A stretch of 17,302 bases of DNA from Dinochytrium kinnereticum (Eukaryota > Chytridiomycota > Chytridiomycetes > Chytridiales > Chytridiaceae), in the NCBI GenBank assembly GCA_027604005.1, contig JADGJT010000426.1, positions 1 to 17,302 on the forward strand, in the 5' to 3' direction. The position numbers and the translations under genes are program-made. The notes beneath the pieces were generated by a model that saw nothing but the letters and a program-made list of their open reading frames with translations, was not told the DNA's origin and did not search any database. This document shows positions 1-8,600 of this stretch, one piece after another; position 1 is the stretch's first letter; each line of letters begins with the position of its first letter.

Positions 1-471
1 TATTGCCGGTGACTCTACGCCAGCCCTGCGGGAAACGCAGGCCTGCCGTAAAGGCGGCAACGACACCAAATAAAGAATAAGAAACGAGAAACGCAGAAAA
101 GCGCGCCAAGGACCGAAAAACCCTCAAAAGAAAAAGGAAAGCGTGGGAAAAACCACTGAAGAGAGGGAAAAGGTACACAGAGGACTTAAGTGTTTTGGGA
201 CGACTCGCCGCAGCGAATATGTGAGAAACGCTAGATTCTCACATGAGTAGCATTTTTCGATCTTTTCAAAGACAACACAGCCCTACGCCTTCCGGTTGCA
301 TACCGTGCCCCCTTTCTGTACGTAACCGGTCGGTTGCCGTACGTACCCGGCCGGTTGCCGTACGTACCCGGTCGGTTGCCGTACGTACCCCGGCCGGTTA
401 GAAGACAGTTTTCACCTTTTAAAACCAACAAGTAATCTTATACTTCATTTTAAGGCTTGGTTTTCCTACAG
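1..471. other. No recognisable gene; left flank with minisatellite
   Basis: I see no convincing coding exon here. The first 60 bases contain two small inverted repeats (6-bp stem at 25-30/36-41 and 5-bp stem at 44-48/55-59), followed by purine-rich DNA and the 21-bp tandem repeat at 318-401. Near the right end, GTAATC at 432 and TTTTCCTACAG ending at 471 could be the donor and acceptor of a 40-nt intron leading into the exon at 472. The upstream reading frame would then run through the repeat, so coding status is open. Confidence 0.4.
318..401. repeat. 21-bp tandem repeat, four units
   Basis: Four head-to-tail 21-bp units lie at 318-338, 339-359, 360-380 and 381-401. Units differ by one or two bases (an A or C at the eighth base, T or C inside the CCGGYCGG core, an extra C shifting the last core). 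Each of units 2-4 begins with the self-complementary octamer GTACGTAC and contains CCGGCCGG or CCGGTCGG, so the array is a chain of palindromes. A degenerate related segment lies at about 292-312. Because 21 is a multiple of three, the array reads as a seven-residue GTYGNRP repeat on the minus strand, but no other coding evidence supports that frame. Confidence 0.85.
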
Positions 472-1043
472 GATTTTGCAAAGTCTAGGAGCAGATAGTT
501 CTATAGCATGTCAGAAATGCTATAATGATGGATATAAAATCGTGGCTTGCGATGGCATAAGCATTGGTTATGATGTTGCAAAGCGAACAAACTCATTGAG
601 ACCTCCAACATACATATATCCGGATTCAATCGTGCGGCATAATGTGGAAAGACTCAAAAATCGATGGGTATTTTGATGTAGCTTTCTATATTTTAACATC
701 TTAGTTTATAAACAGTGCTGGTCTTCGTAAAGAGCTCCGGGGGTTTTGTGATAAAATGAAAGAATTGAGTGAGCCATCAGTTACCATTTTGGCTGGTTTA
801 AGCAGAGATGCCGAGATATTGGGGCCAGAATTGCATAGAATGGACGGTTGGGAGTACTGGACAGAGCTATTAAAGTTGTTGGTTAGCAGTAAGTGGACAT
901 ATAAAGAAACAACTTCTTTTCGGCATGCGGATATTTGCTGTTATCCAATATTCAAAGGTTTATTGCATGTGTCATTATTAAGTTTGTTTGGAAGTTTAAC
1001 CGAACAACGACCCAACAGAGAGAATGAAATCCGTGAGATATAA
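472..1043 (+). pseudogene. Possible KDZ-associated cysteine-cluster protein fragment
   Basis: Two exons can be joined: 472-667 and 705-1043, with a 37-nt intron at 668-704 (GTATTT donor, TTTTAAC branch-like sequence, TTAG acceptor). The first exon follows a good acceptor, TTTTCCTACAG, and has no ATG of its own. The product has a CxxC pair (CQKC) followed by an IVACDGISIGYD segment, then a basic stretch and an acidic/aromatic segment (MDGWEYWTELLK). The CxxC plus 'DG' strand layout resembles the cysteine-cluster (CxC) modules that accompany fungal KDZ transposases and HMG-box-like relatives. This is recognition by eye only. The fragment lacks any transposase core and has no N-terminus in the window, so a decayed or truncated copy is likely. 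After about 889 (a GTAAGT string) the frame may be intronic, and the last 50 residues are doubtful. Confidence 0.33.
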
Positions 1044-1129
1044 AATTACCAAATCAAGTGTAACCATTCTTTTGGAGGTAGTCTTCACTCCTAATCATAT
1101 TAGCCCAACTCTCACTAAGGTCAAAAGAA

Positions 1130-2477
1130 CTACCAAAATTTGGTTAAGTGCCTACTCCCATGATCGCAGAAAATAGTAAGGATCCTATTTCCCTAAAATA
1201 ATTTAATCATCGTCACATGTTGCGTCACTCACGGGTCCGAGCCTTTCTGCAAATTTCAGTGATGCTGCTGCATTTACTGCCGAAGAAGAACCAACAAATA
1301 AGCCTGTTACAGTGTTAAAATATAATTTATGAATTGACTTCGCAAACCCTCTTCCTGCAAAAGAAACCTCGACATTTGAAGAGCGTCCGCGTCAGATACT
1401 CGAACGACATCATTAATATTGCTTATCGCCCTCTCGAAATTCCGTGTTATCCGGTTAATGCCTATACCTTCGACAATCGAATCAACCTGATGTCTTTTTC
1501 GTTTTCCTTCCGATTCTGTTGTCGAATACATCACCCCATGTTTGATTTTGTTGAAAAGACCAGAACCTTGAGGATCGGCCAGTACCACTTTGAGATTCGG
1601 GAGTTTTGATTTGAGAAAGGTCGATATCCCAGCAATGGTCCCTCCTGTCCCAGCACCCATAACGAATGCATCTAGTTTACCGTCCATTTGCTGTAAAATT
1701 TCCGGACCAGTACTGGTAAAATGCGCCTATTGATAAAAGGCATCAACACCTAGAACCGATGCAACAACTGGTAACAGCAAATGGATTCGATCGAACCTGA
1801 AAGTTCAAAGGATTATCGAACTGATTGCAGTAAAAGGCATGGACCTTGCCCTCAGCATTCATTTCCTCTGTCCGTCGTTTGGCCACATGGACGAAATGAT
1901 CGGGATCCGCAAATGAAACTGGCCTCACTATTTCAACAACGGCACCGAGTTGCTCAAGTATGGCGTACTTCTCTGCTGCCTGATCGTCTGAATTGAAGCC
2001 GAAGTCAAAATAAGCCTCCAGAGATGACTATACCAGGCATGACAATATAACATCCGATTCCTGAGCTATACTCTACAATCAATTGAAACTTCATCAAATG
2101 AAGACAAACGCTTTGGCCAGAGTTGCGAGAGAGATCCCTGTGGACCCCACTGTCCCTTCCACGATCATCATTGGTTTGCTCGTGGTCCCCTTAGACTTCT
2201 CAACTTCTTTCATCATCTGAAGAGCAAGACGGTCCTTTAAACTTCCCCCGATGTTGAGGAACTCTAGCTTGGCGTACACATCACAACCAGTCGCATCCGA
2301 CAGGGATTTGATCCGGATTACTGGGGTATTTCCGATTAAACCACAAATACCGTCCTTGACCGCATTCGATCTCAACCTTTTCCCCTTCATCCCTCGCAGA
2401 AGAGCAACAGCTGCGGATATGCCGATGCCTATCGCTAGCGTGGCAATCGCCAGGTTCAGAGGCTTGAACGCCGTCAT
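1130..2477 (-). CDS. Cysteine synthase-like PLP enzyme, Mcy1/Cys12 type, membrane-anchored
   Basis: Fold-type II PLP enzyme of the cysteine synthase/cystathionine beta-synthase family; the closest described group is the fungal mitochondrial outer-membrane protein Mcy1 (yeast YGR012W) / S. pombe Cys12. Six exons on the minus strand: 2110-2477, 2034-2065, 1797-1987, 1348-1726, 1233-1303, 1130-1192 (1104 nt, 367 residues). Introns are 44, 46, 70, 44 and 40 nt. Residues 7-27 form one hydrophobic helix, the expected anchor. The PLP lysine is Lys81 in GGSLKDRLA. The substrate loop reads EGTVGSTGIS (107-116), with Ser where classical O-acetylserine sulfhydrylases have Asn (SGNTG). The phosphate-binding loop is GAGTGGT (221-227), and the GSSSA loop follows at 328-332. 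The last exon, rescued by splicing, gives the conserved ending CDHGSRHLTKFW. The start is the only ATG in frame before the anchor. The catalytic activity of this subgroup is less settled than for CysK enzymes, so the substrate is inferred. Confidence 0.93.
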
Positions 2478-2566
2478 GTTGGCAAAGTGTGTTTAGAACA
2501 GTGTGATTTCAGAGGCAAAGTGCCCGTCTCATAAATTTCGACAACTTCAGAGCTGTGACACTCATC
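2478..2566. promoter_or_regulatory. 89-bp divergent promoter
   Basis: Only 89 bp separate the ATG of the cysteine synthase (minus) from that of the GTPBP-type GTPase (plus), so both transcription starts and 5' leaders must be packed here. Two exact copies of GGCAAAGTG lie at 2481-2489 and 2514-2522, spaced 33 bp, and are candidates for a shared factor site. ATAAATT at 2531 is the only TATA-like string. Function is inferred from geometry. Confidence 0.6.
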
Positions 2567-4809
2567 ATGGAGGTCAACGACGAAGGCCCATTCTCCGCCG
2601 TGGCGCTGGCCCAGCAGCTGGCAACCGTCTCCATCGACACCGAAAAGGACGATTCACAGACTCTATTTGAGACCTTGGACGGTATCGGGGAGAAGAATTT
2701 GGCCGCTCCGCATCAGAAGGTGAGCTTCTTTTGAAGTTGGAGTCTTCTTTACCTGTACGAAGAAACTGTACGTGAATCCAGACGCGTCAGATATAGAGAC
2801 CCTTTTGAAGTATGTCCAGTCAAGGCTAAGACAAGGGCAAGGAGAGACTGTGATTGAATTAGGTGTTGAAGGTACTATTTTGCTGTGCATGCCGATGCTT
2901 ACCTCAATTGTTTAGAGGATGGTACTTCCATGAATCTGACTGAAGAGGATTACAAGGCAGCACTGGCTACATTGGAGATAGTTTCTGGGAAGCTGAAGTC
3001 AGATGTGACCACTTTGCATGAGAGGAGGACGTTGGTTCTATCGACTTCCTCTCAAAACGACGCTGAGGAAGTCCCCACATCCGGAAGCCAGGCTCAAAGT
3101 CCGTTCTGGTTTTCCCATGTTTTGGTTCGGCAGCGTCCAGGACAGGTGGAAGATCTTCTTGAGCTTCGGATAGCTGTCGTTGGTAATGTTGATGCTGGAA
3201 AATCGACACTTCTCGGCGTTCTCACGAAGGACGTTCTTGACGATGGTCGAGGAAAGGCACGAGTGAACTTGTTCCGCCACAAGCATGAAATGGAGACTGG
3301 AAGGACATCATCCGTTGGTTTTGAGATAATGGGATTTAATTCCAAGGGTTCCATTCTCACCCCAACGAGCATAGGAAGGCCAAAGCTCACATGGGATGAT
3401 ATATGCGTAAATGCATCGAAGGTCTATTTGTCTATTTACTTGCTGATAATCTGACACAATTTTCAGGTTTTGACGTTCATCGATCTCGCAGGGCATGAAA
3501 AGTATCTCAAGACCACAGTCTTCGGCATGACCGGCTGTGCACCTGACTTTGTCATGCTGATGGTAGGCGTCCAACTAAAAGTTCAGAAACTGATTTTAAA
3601 GATTGGTTCAAATGCAGGTGTTATTGGAATGACTAAAGGTTTGTGATTTTATAATGATTTAAGCTAACAATTGGAAGAGCATCTCGGGCTCGCACTTGCG
3701 CTTCAGGTCCCTGTTTACATCGTTGTTACCAAGATTGATATGTGCCCTGCGAATGTTTTAGAGAGCACTTTAAAGCAGCTTTCAAAGATTCTGAAGAGCT
3801 CCGGCTGCCGCAAGATCCCGATTTTTGTAAAGACTGTTGGAGATGTTATTGTAACGGCAAGCAATTTTGTCAGCGAAAGGTGAATAGCTTCGTACGCTGC
3901 ATGCTAATTAGTCTCTAGAATATGCCCTATTTTCCAAGTCTCGAATATTACGGGGGAAGGCCTTGATCTTCTGAAGATGTTCCTCAACATTCTTCACGCA
4001 AACAGCCAGGGCCGCTATGACGCAGATAAACCGGTAGAGTTTCAAATCACAGGTAATTTTGCTATAAAGCCAACGCTAAACAATTAAGACACCTTCTCCG
4101 TCCCTGGGGTAGGAACCGTCGTTAGTGGAACCATCATCAGCGGACTACTTCATGTTGGTGATTCTTTGCTTCTAGGTCCAGATTCCACAGGGAACTTTAC
4201 CCCGACCATCATAAAAAGCATACAGAGAAAGCGAGTCAATGTTCCCTGTGCAAGTGCTGGACAAAGTGCCAGTTTCGCTTTGAAAAAGATAAAGCGTTCT
4301 AGCATCCGTAAGGGTATGGTAATGCTAAGGTAATCATTAGAGGGCTAGTGTGCATCCTTATTTTTTTCAGTAAGAGCCTCAACCCTCGAGCAGTCTACGA
4401 GTTTGAAGCCGAGATTCTCGTTCTGTATCATAGCACAACAATAGGGGCTAAGTATCAGGCGATGCTCCACTGCGGTTGTGTTCGCCAGACCGCCAAGATC
4501 ATCGGAATGGATAAACAAGTCCTGCGCACTGGCGACCGCTCTGTGGTTCGTTTCAGGTGAATTTTCAAGTCTTTTATTTTATTTTGACGCCATTACAGGT
4601 TTATTCAACATCCAGAGTATTTGAAGATTGGGACGCGTCTACTTTTCCGAGAAGGTTGGCTTTCGCATTTGCATTCACAATTTCTTCTTCTTTTTTTTTA
4701 TTCCTTTATCTCTTTTGGGAACCGAGTTTTATGCTTATGCGCTTTGTGCATAGGGAGAACGAAAGGCGTCGGAAAGGTTGTTTCGCTAGGTCCCAAGCCA
4801 GATCCTTGA
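2567..4809 (+). CDS. GTPBP1/GTPBP2-family translational GTPase
   Basis: EF-Tu-like GTPase of the GTPBP1/2 family; in animals these proteins bind ribosomes and aminoacyl-tRNA and help rescue stalled translation. Eleven exons: 2567-2719, 2763-2871, 2916-3421, 3467-3562, 3602-3638, 3678-3879, 3919-4052, 4089-4329, 4371-4556, 4599-4654, 4754-4809, giving 1776 nt and 591 residues, close to the size of animal GTPBP2. Introns are 36-45 nt except the last (99 nt). G1 is GNVDAGKST (177-185). It is followed by the family-typical [14 protein letters not shown] switch I segment. G3 is DLAGHEK (262-268), G4 is TKID (318-321), and a SNITGEGL segment marks the G5/region-end. After that come two beta-barrel domains (GVGTVVSGT and the [11 protein letters not shown] stretch) and the conserved [12 protein letters not shown] tail, which is only contiguous after removing the 99-nt intron. 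The first 160 residues are the variable N-terminal part. It shares a promoter with the cysteine synthase and lies 75 bp before uL22m on the same strand. Confidence 0.93.
3563..3601 (+). other. 39-nt intron without in-frame stop (GTPBP-type gene)
   Basis: Phase-0 intron, GTAGGC donor and TTTTAAAG acceptor, splitting the conserved MLM/IGSNAG segment after switch II. All 13 triplets are sense codons, so retention would insert 13 residues into the GTPase core rather than stop translation. Splicing is required to restore the family's contiguous MLMVGSNAG-like motif. Confidence 0.85.
4655..4753 (+). other. 99-nt intron without in-frame stop (GTPBP-type gene)
   Basis: Phase-1 intron with donor GTTGGC and acceptor GTGCATAG, pyrimidine-rich in its middle. 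It contains 33 sense codons in the host frame and no stop. It interrupts the [12 protein letters not shown] signature near the C-terminus; that signature is uninterrupted in relatives, so this is an intron and not an insertion in the protein. Confidence 0.85.
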
Positions 4810-4884
4810 TTCTTGAAAGAAAAACAACAATTAAAACTGAATAATTACAAAAATCTTTGCTGTTTTTGTCCAATTCAGAACAGC

Positions 4885-5640
4885 ATGTTCTTTGCCAACC
4901 CACGCCTTAGCGTCTTGAAGCTCCTCAACTTCAAACCGCTCTTCCGCCACGCATCCACCACAACATCAAATTCCGGGAGCATGTCGCTCTTTGACATTGC
5001 GTTGAAGGAGGCTTCTGACTCCCAAGCAGCGATTAAGGCGCCAGCTGGCGAGCCCCGAACCTTCACCTTCAAGACCGCCGACTTTCGTATATCCCCTTGG
5101 AAGACCAACCTCGTCGCAAAGGTTATAAGAAGACTACCTCTTCCCGAAGCGATCATTCAGATGAAGTTCTCAAAGAAGCGTGCTGGAACAAAGGTTTTGT
5201 CTCTGTTGAATAGGGCTGCAGCATCATTGGAGCATAATCATGGCAGCGTGAGGAATCGGTGGATAGTGAAGGAATGCTGGGTTGGAAAGGGATCTTATTT
5301 GAAGAGGTTACTGATTCAGGGAAGAGGGAGAACTGGGATTATGCACCATCCTTCATCTCATGTTAAGGTGGTGTTGCAAGAGTTGCCTGAGAGCCGGCTG
5401 ACGGAATCTGTGGATCATAAGGCCTCTAGGCTGGAAATGGAGAAGTTGATGTAAGTCTCAAGCCCTTCCGCCTGGATTCATGCTGATTGATTTTGAAGCC
5501 GGAACTTCAAGGACCACAAGTTGTATGTACAACTCCCTGAACAGAAGCTTCCTTTCACATTACCTCCACCGTGGTGCCGAAAGCCCTTCAAGTATGTCAC
5601 GTCGCCGAGGTGGATCAATAATTCTAGGACCAGAAAATAA
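4885..5640 (+). CDS. Mitochondrial large-subunit ribosomal protein uL22m
   Basis: Bacterial L22-type protein of the mitochondrial large ribosomal subunit, which lines the polypeptide exit tunnel. Two exons, 4885-5450 and 5499-5640, with a 48-nt GTAAGT...TGAAG intron; 708 nt, 235 residues. The N-terminus (MFFANPRLSVLKLLNFKPLF, then RHAST) is arginine/lysine-containing and lacks acids, as expected of a mitochondrial targeting peptide. The L22 core runs from about residue 75: QMKFSKKRAGTKVLSLLNRA, then the WVGKGSYLKRLLIQGRGRTG hairpin arm and IMHHPSSHVKVVLQE. The spliced second exon supplies the fungal/mitochondrial C-terminal extension rich in proline (LPFTLPPPW) and arginine. I start at the ATG at 4885; the frame is open further upstream only from a TTG. 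The start lies 75 bp after the GTPase stop, so the two genes may share read-through control. The stop codon overlaps an AATAAA. Confidence 0.92.
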
Positions 5641-5641
5641 A
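5636..5641 (+). terminator. AATAAA overlapping the uL22m stop codon
   Basis: Canonical polyadenylation hexamer whose third to fifth bases are the TAA stop at 5638-5640. Cleavage 10-30 nt downstream would place the mRNA end at about 5651-5671, across the stop codon of the opposing gene. Confidence 0.55.
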
Positions 5642-5663
5642 TATATGTGTCTACGCCTCAGCT

Positions 5664-5669
5664 TTTATT
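5664..5669 (-). terminator. AATAAA overlapping the Fmp27-like stop codon
   Basis: On the minus strand the stop TAA (5667-5665) is embedded in AATAAA (5669-5664). Cleavage downstream would fall at about 5635-5655, inside or just after the last codons of uL22m. The mirrored arrangement with the signal at 5636-5641 implies overlapping antisense 3' ends. Confidence 0.5.
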
Positions 5670-8600
5670 CATCTTTTCGCAATTCGCTGCGCATACCATC
5701 ATCCTCATCAACCTCTGAGCCCCCAAGTCTCTGCCGGCTTTTCTTCCGACTTGATGCAAGCATGGAGAATATCTTCCTGTTTTTCTTTTTGTCCTCAACA
5801 AGTTGAACCAACCCTTGTAGGTCAACTTCCATTATCGATGCCGTGTCTGACTTGGCGGAGTCCGCACCGTCGATAGCATTTTCCTCAGTCTCCGACGTCC
5901 CAGCAGCCTCTTTCCCTTTTCGCAGGTTTTGGAAAAGCTTTTCCCGGACGAGTGCACCTGTATTTGCCAGGACGGCCCGCACCGCATCTAAGGGGATCAG
6001 AAAGTGTTTATCTTGTGTAAGAATACCTTTTTTAACAGCTGCAAAAAGATCTTGCCAGCTCCATGCCTTGTTTCGATACTCAAGAGTAGGCATTCTGAAT
6101 GTAAAAAGGTTGAGATCCTCGATGTTCTTCTCCTTAGCCCCCTTCCACAGTTAGAGAATTTCAATTAACCTTCGCTTACCCTATAACTGATGCAATGCTG
6201 GACCCCTGGCACCTTGATGTAAATAAAGCTTCGATTCTGTGCGGCTCTGTTCTGCATCTCCCGAAGTTCATCCAGATCTCTTCTCCTTCTGACCCCGTCC
6301 GCACTTCTTGCTCCAGCATTCTGCCTCCTTCTCTCCCTTAAATCCAAAGTTATTGGAAGTGTCCTCGCTCCGTCCTCGTTCCTCGGTATCAAGCTTCTAG
6401 GTGAATCCTCAGTGGTTTGAAGAGTGGAAGATTTAAACGTAGATTTGGTCTTTTTGTTGGGGAAGAAATAATACTCGAGGTTCTTCCCAATGCCACGAGT
6501 GATTTGGAGGACCAGCGGGAAAAAGTTGATCTCGAGGTGGTCCACAACGGGGATTCCCGCAACGGGCGCGAGCTCCCGCCAGTAAACACGAAGCATTTTG
6601 TTCCGGTGGAAGTCAACTGACCGTGAATCGGTAGTATAAGGCGCTAGGAGGCTTCGGAACGACCCTTGAGCTTGAAAGAGATTATCGATATAGAGTTTAT
6701 CTATTTCAAGGGTATTCAGGCTCGACTGGTCCTCGTAATAAATCCACGAGAATCTTGTGTTGCTAAAGGTCAACTGTGCAATAGTATCCTCCTGATCGAG
6801 AAGGAACCACTCTAGGCTACGGGCATAAAACTCTAGCTTGAAAGACACTTCAAGCGACTTTCTCTTCGTTTCTGCGTGATGCAGAGTTTTTAGCGCGTTG
6901 ATGATAACGTAGAGCTCATCCTGATATTGAATTAAGGACCGACGGATATCAACTGCCGAGATAGTCTGATCGTCTTTAAGCTTCGCAGACGGGATGAAGC
7001 CAAAGCGAAGGAAGATTTCGGCGTTTTTGATCTTCTCTTGCAACCGCAAGACCGTTTCCATTACTTTCCGCATGTCGTCCATCTGTTGCAATGCCAACAG
7101 CATTTTTCGGAGCTTGATGGTTCGGGCTTGTCTCATAGGGTCCTTGTAGACTAGGAGGTTTGTGATGATATCGCCAAGAATAATGTACTGAGACGACGTC
7201 ATTGAGATAACAAAATCCTCAAAGCCAATATAAATAAAGTCAGTTTGATCTGCTGCAAAGCTTTTTGAATCTGTAGCCTTCTTCTTGACGTATAGAGGGT
7301 TAGGGTTGTCTCGGTAAAAGCAAGCGGAAGTTTGATCCACAATGCGCTGGAGGTACCCGACATGAGAAGTAAGGTCCACAAGACACTCGAGAGGTGCCCA
7401 GAGAGGCCATATGTCGAGAGCATCCCGTCCGGCTGTGTGAAGTTGTTTATAGGTGATGAGATTATCAATATCTGACTCTAGGGACATCTCGACATCGATC
7501 TTCCTCGCAACAAAGAATTGCGCCTTGTGTATGTTTAGAATCGTCCTCTTTTTAATAAGATCGACGTTTCGATTTCTAGCATCTATAGCACCGCCAGTCA
7601 TGTTCTCTCGATCTAAGATGGCGATTGACCGCAGCAACATATTCTCAGCCACTACAAGAACACTATGTGGATCCTCCTCCACGTCCTTCCTCGTCGAGAT
7701 AAAGTTGATCTGAGGATTAATAAGCTGCACAACATAGCCGCTCTCCGCTCTTTGACCTGGGGGGACGTAGTCGAGAGACTCTGGAGTTGTAGAGGGGGTA
7801 TAGACACTGAATCGAGAGCCAATGTTCCCGTTCGACTGCATGTCTTCCATTGAAGTCGAACTTCCAACGTTGAATATCTCGTTGTTCACAACAATTCCAG
7901 AACTAAGAGAGTCTAGAAGGTTTTGCAGGAGATCTTTCGCCATGGTCGAATCAAACTTTGTCGAGGATGCTAAGGTCTCTTGTGACTTCGTCTCCGCCTC
8001 GTTCCTCTTAGGGAGGTTTGGAGAAGTTTCCGTGGATCCAGAGGGAGTCCTTAGCGATGTTGCGGAAATAAGGTCGAAGACTGTCTTTAGCGCAGAGCTT
8101 GATAAGCAGAATCTCAAAGAGGAGTCACGCTCCATGATATCGAAGAATTTGAAAACGGCGTTCCGTGTATCGTGCTTCCAGAGGAAGTTCAGGTTATGAA
8201 CGACGAAAAGGTGATTAAAGGCTGAGCCGGTGTTATATTCAGCGAATTGACCCTGCATTGAATGATTTTCGACCGATCGTTTGCAACCATCAGCTTGAGG
8301 AAAAGACATTGAGTAATTTTGTACCTGAAAGTTTCAGCCCCTTAATCTTCTTCTGAATCGTGTTCTTCTTTTCCATTAATAGCCTTATCTTTTCTGAAAT
8401 ATTATCTGATTGCTACATAAATTGAAAAAAAGAGAAGAAAGTTAGTACAGATAAGACTAAGTACCTTAATCTTACCTGACGCAAAGAATCGTCGAAGAAT
8501 ACTGTCATCCGGTACTCAAGGCCCTTTTGCACGTCCATATAGTGTCGAATTGACGACTCGATTTCCCGTAACCGAACTTGATATAATTCTATCTGGACAG

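Noticed and set aside
25..59. Two small hairpins as a possible tRNA or structured RNA
   Set aside because: Stems are only 5-6 bp, no cloverleaf or T-loop consensus is present, and spacing does not fit a tRNA.
231..431. Minus-strand GTYGNRP-repeat ORF
   Set aside because: The frame is open only because the repeat unit is 21 bp; the flanking residues look random and there is no supporting start or splice context.
4813..5454. Longer uL22m ORF starting at 4813
   Set aside because: It begins at TTG, adds a non-targeting lysine/asparagine stretch, and ends in an intron; the ATG at 4885 gives a normal targeting peptide.
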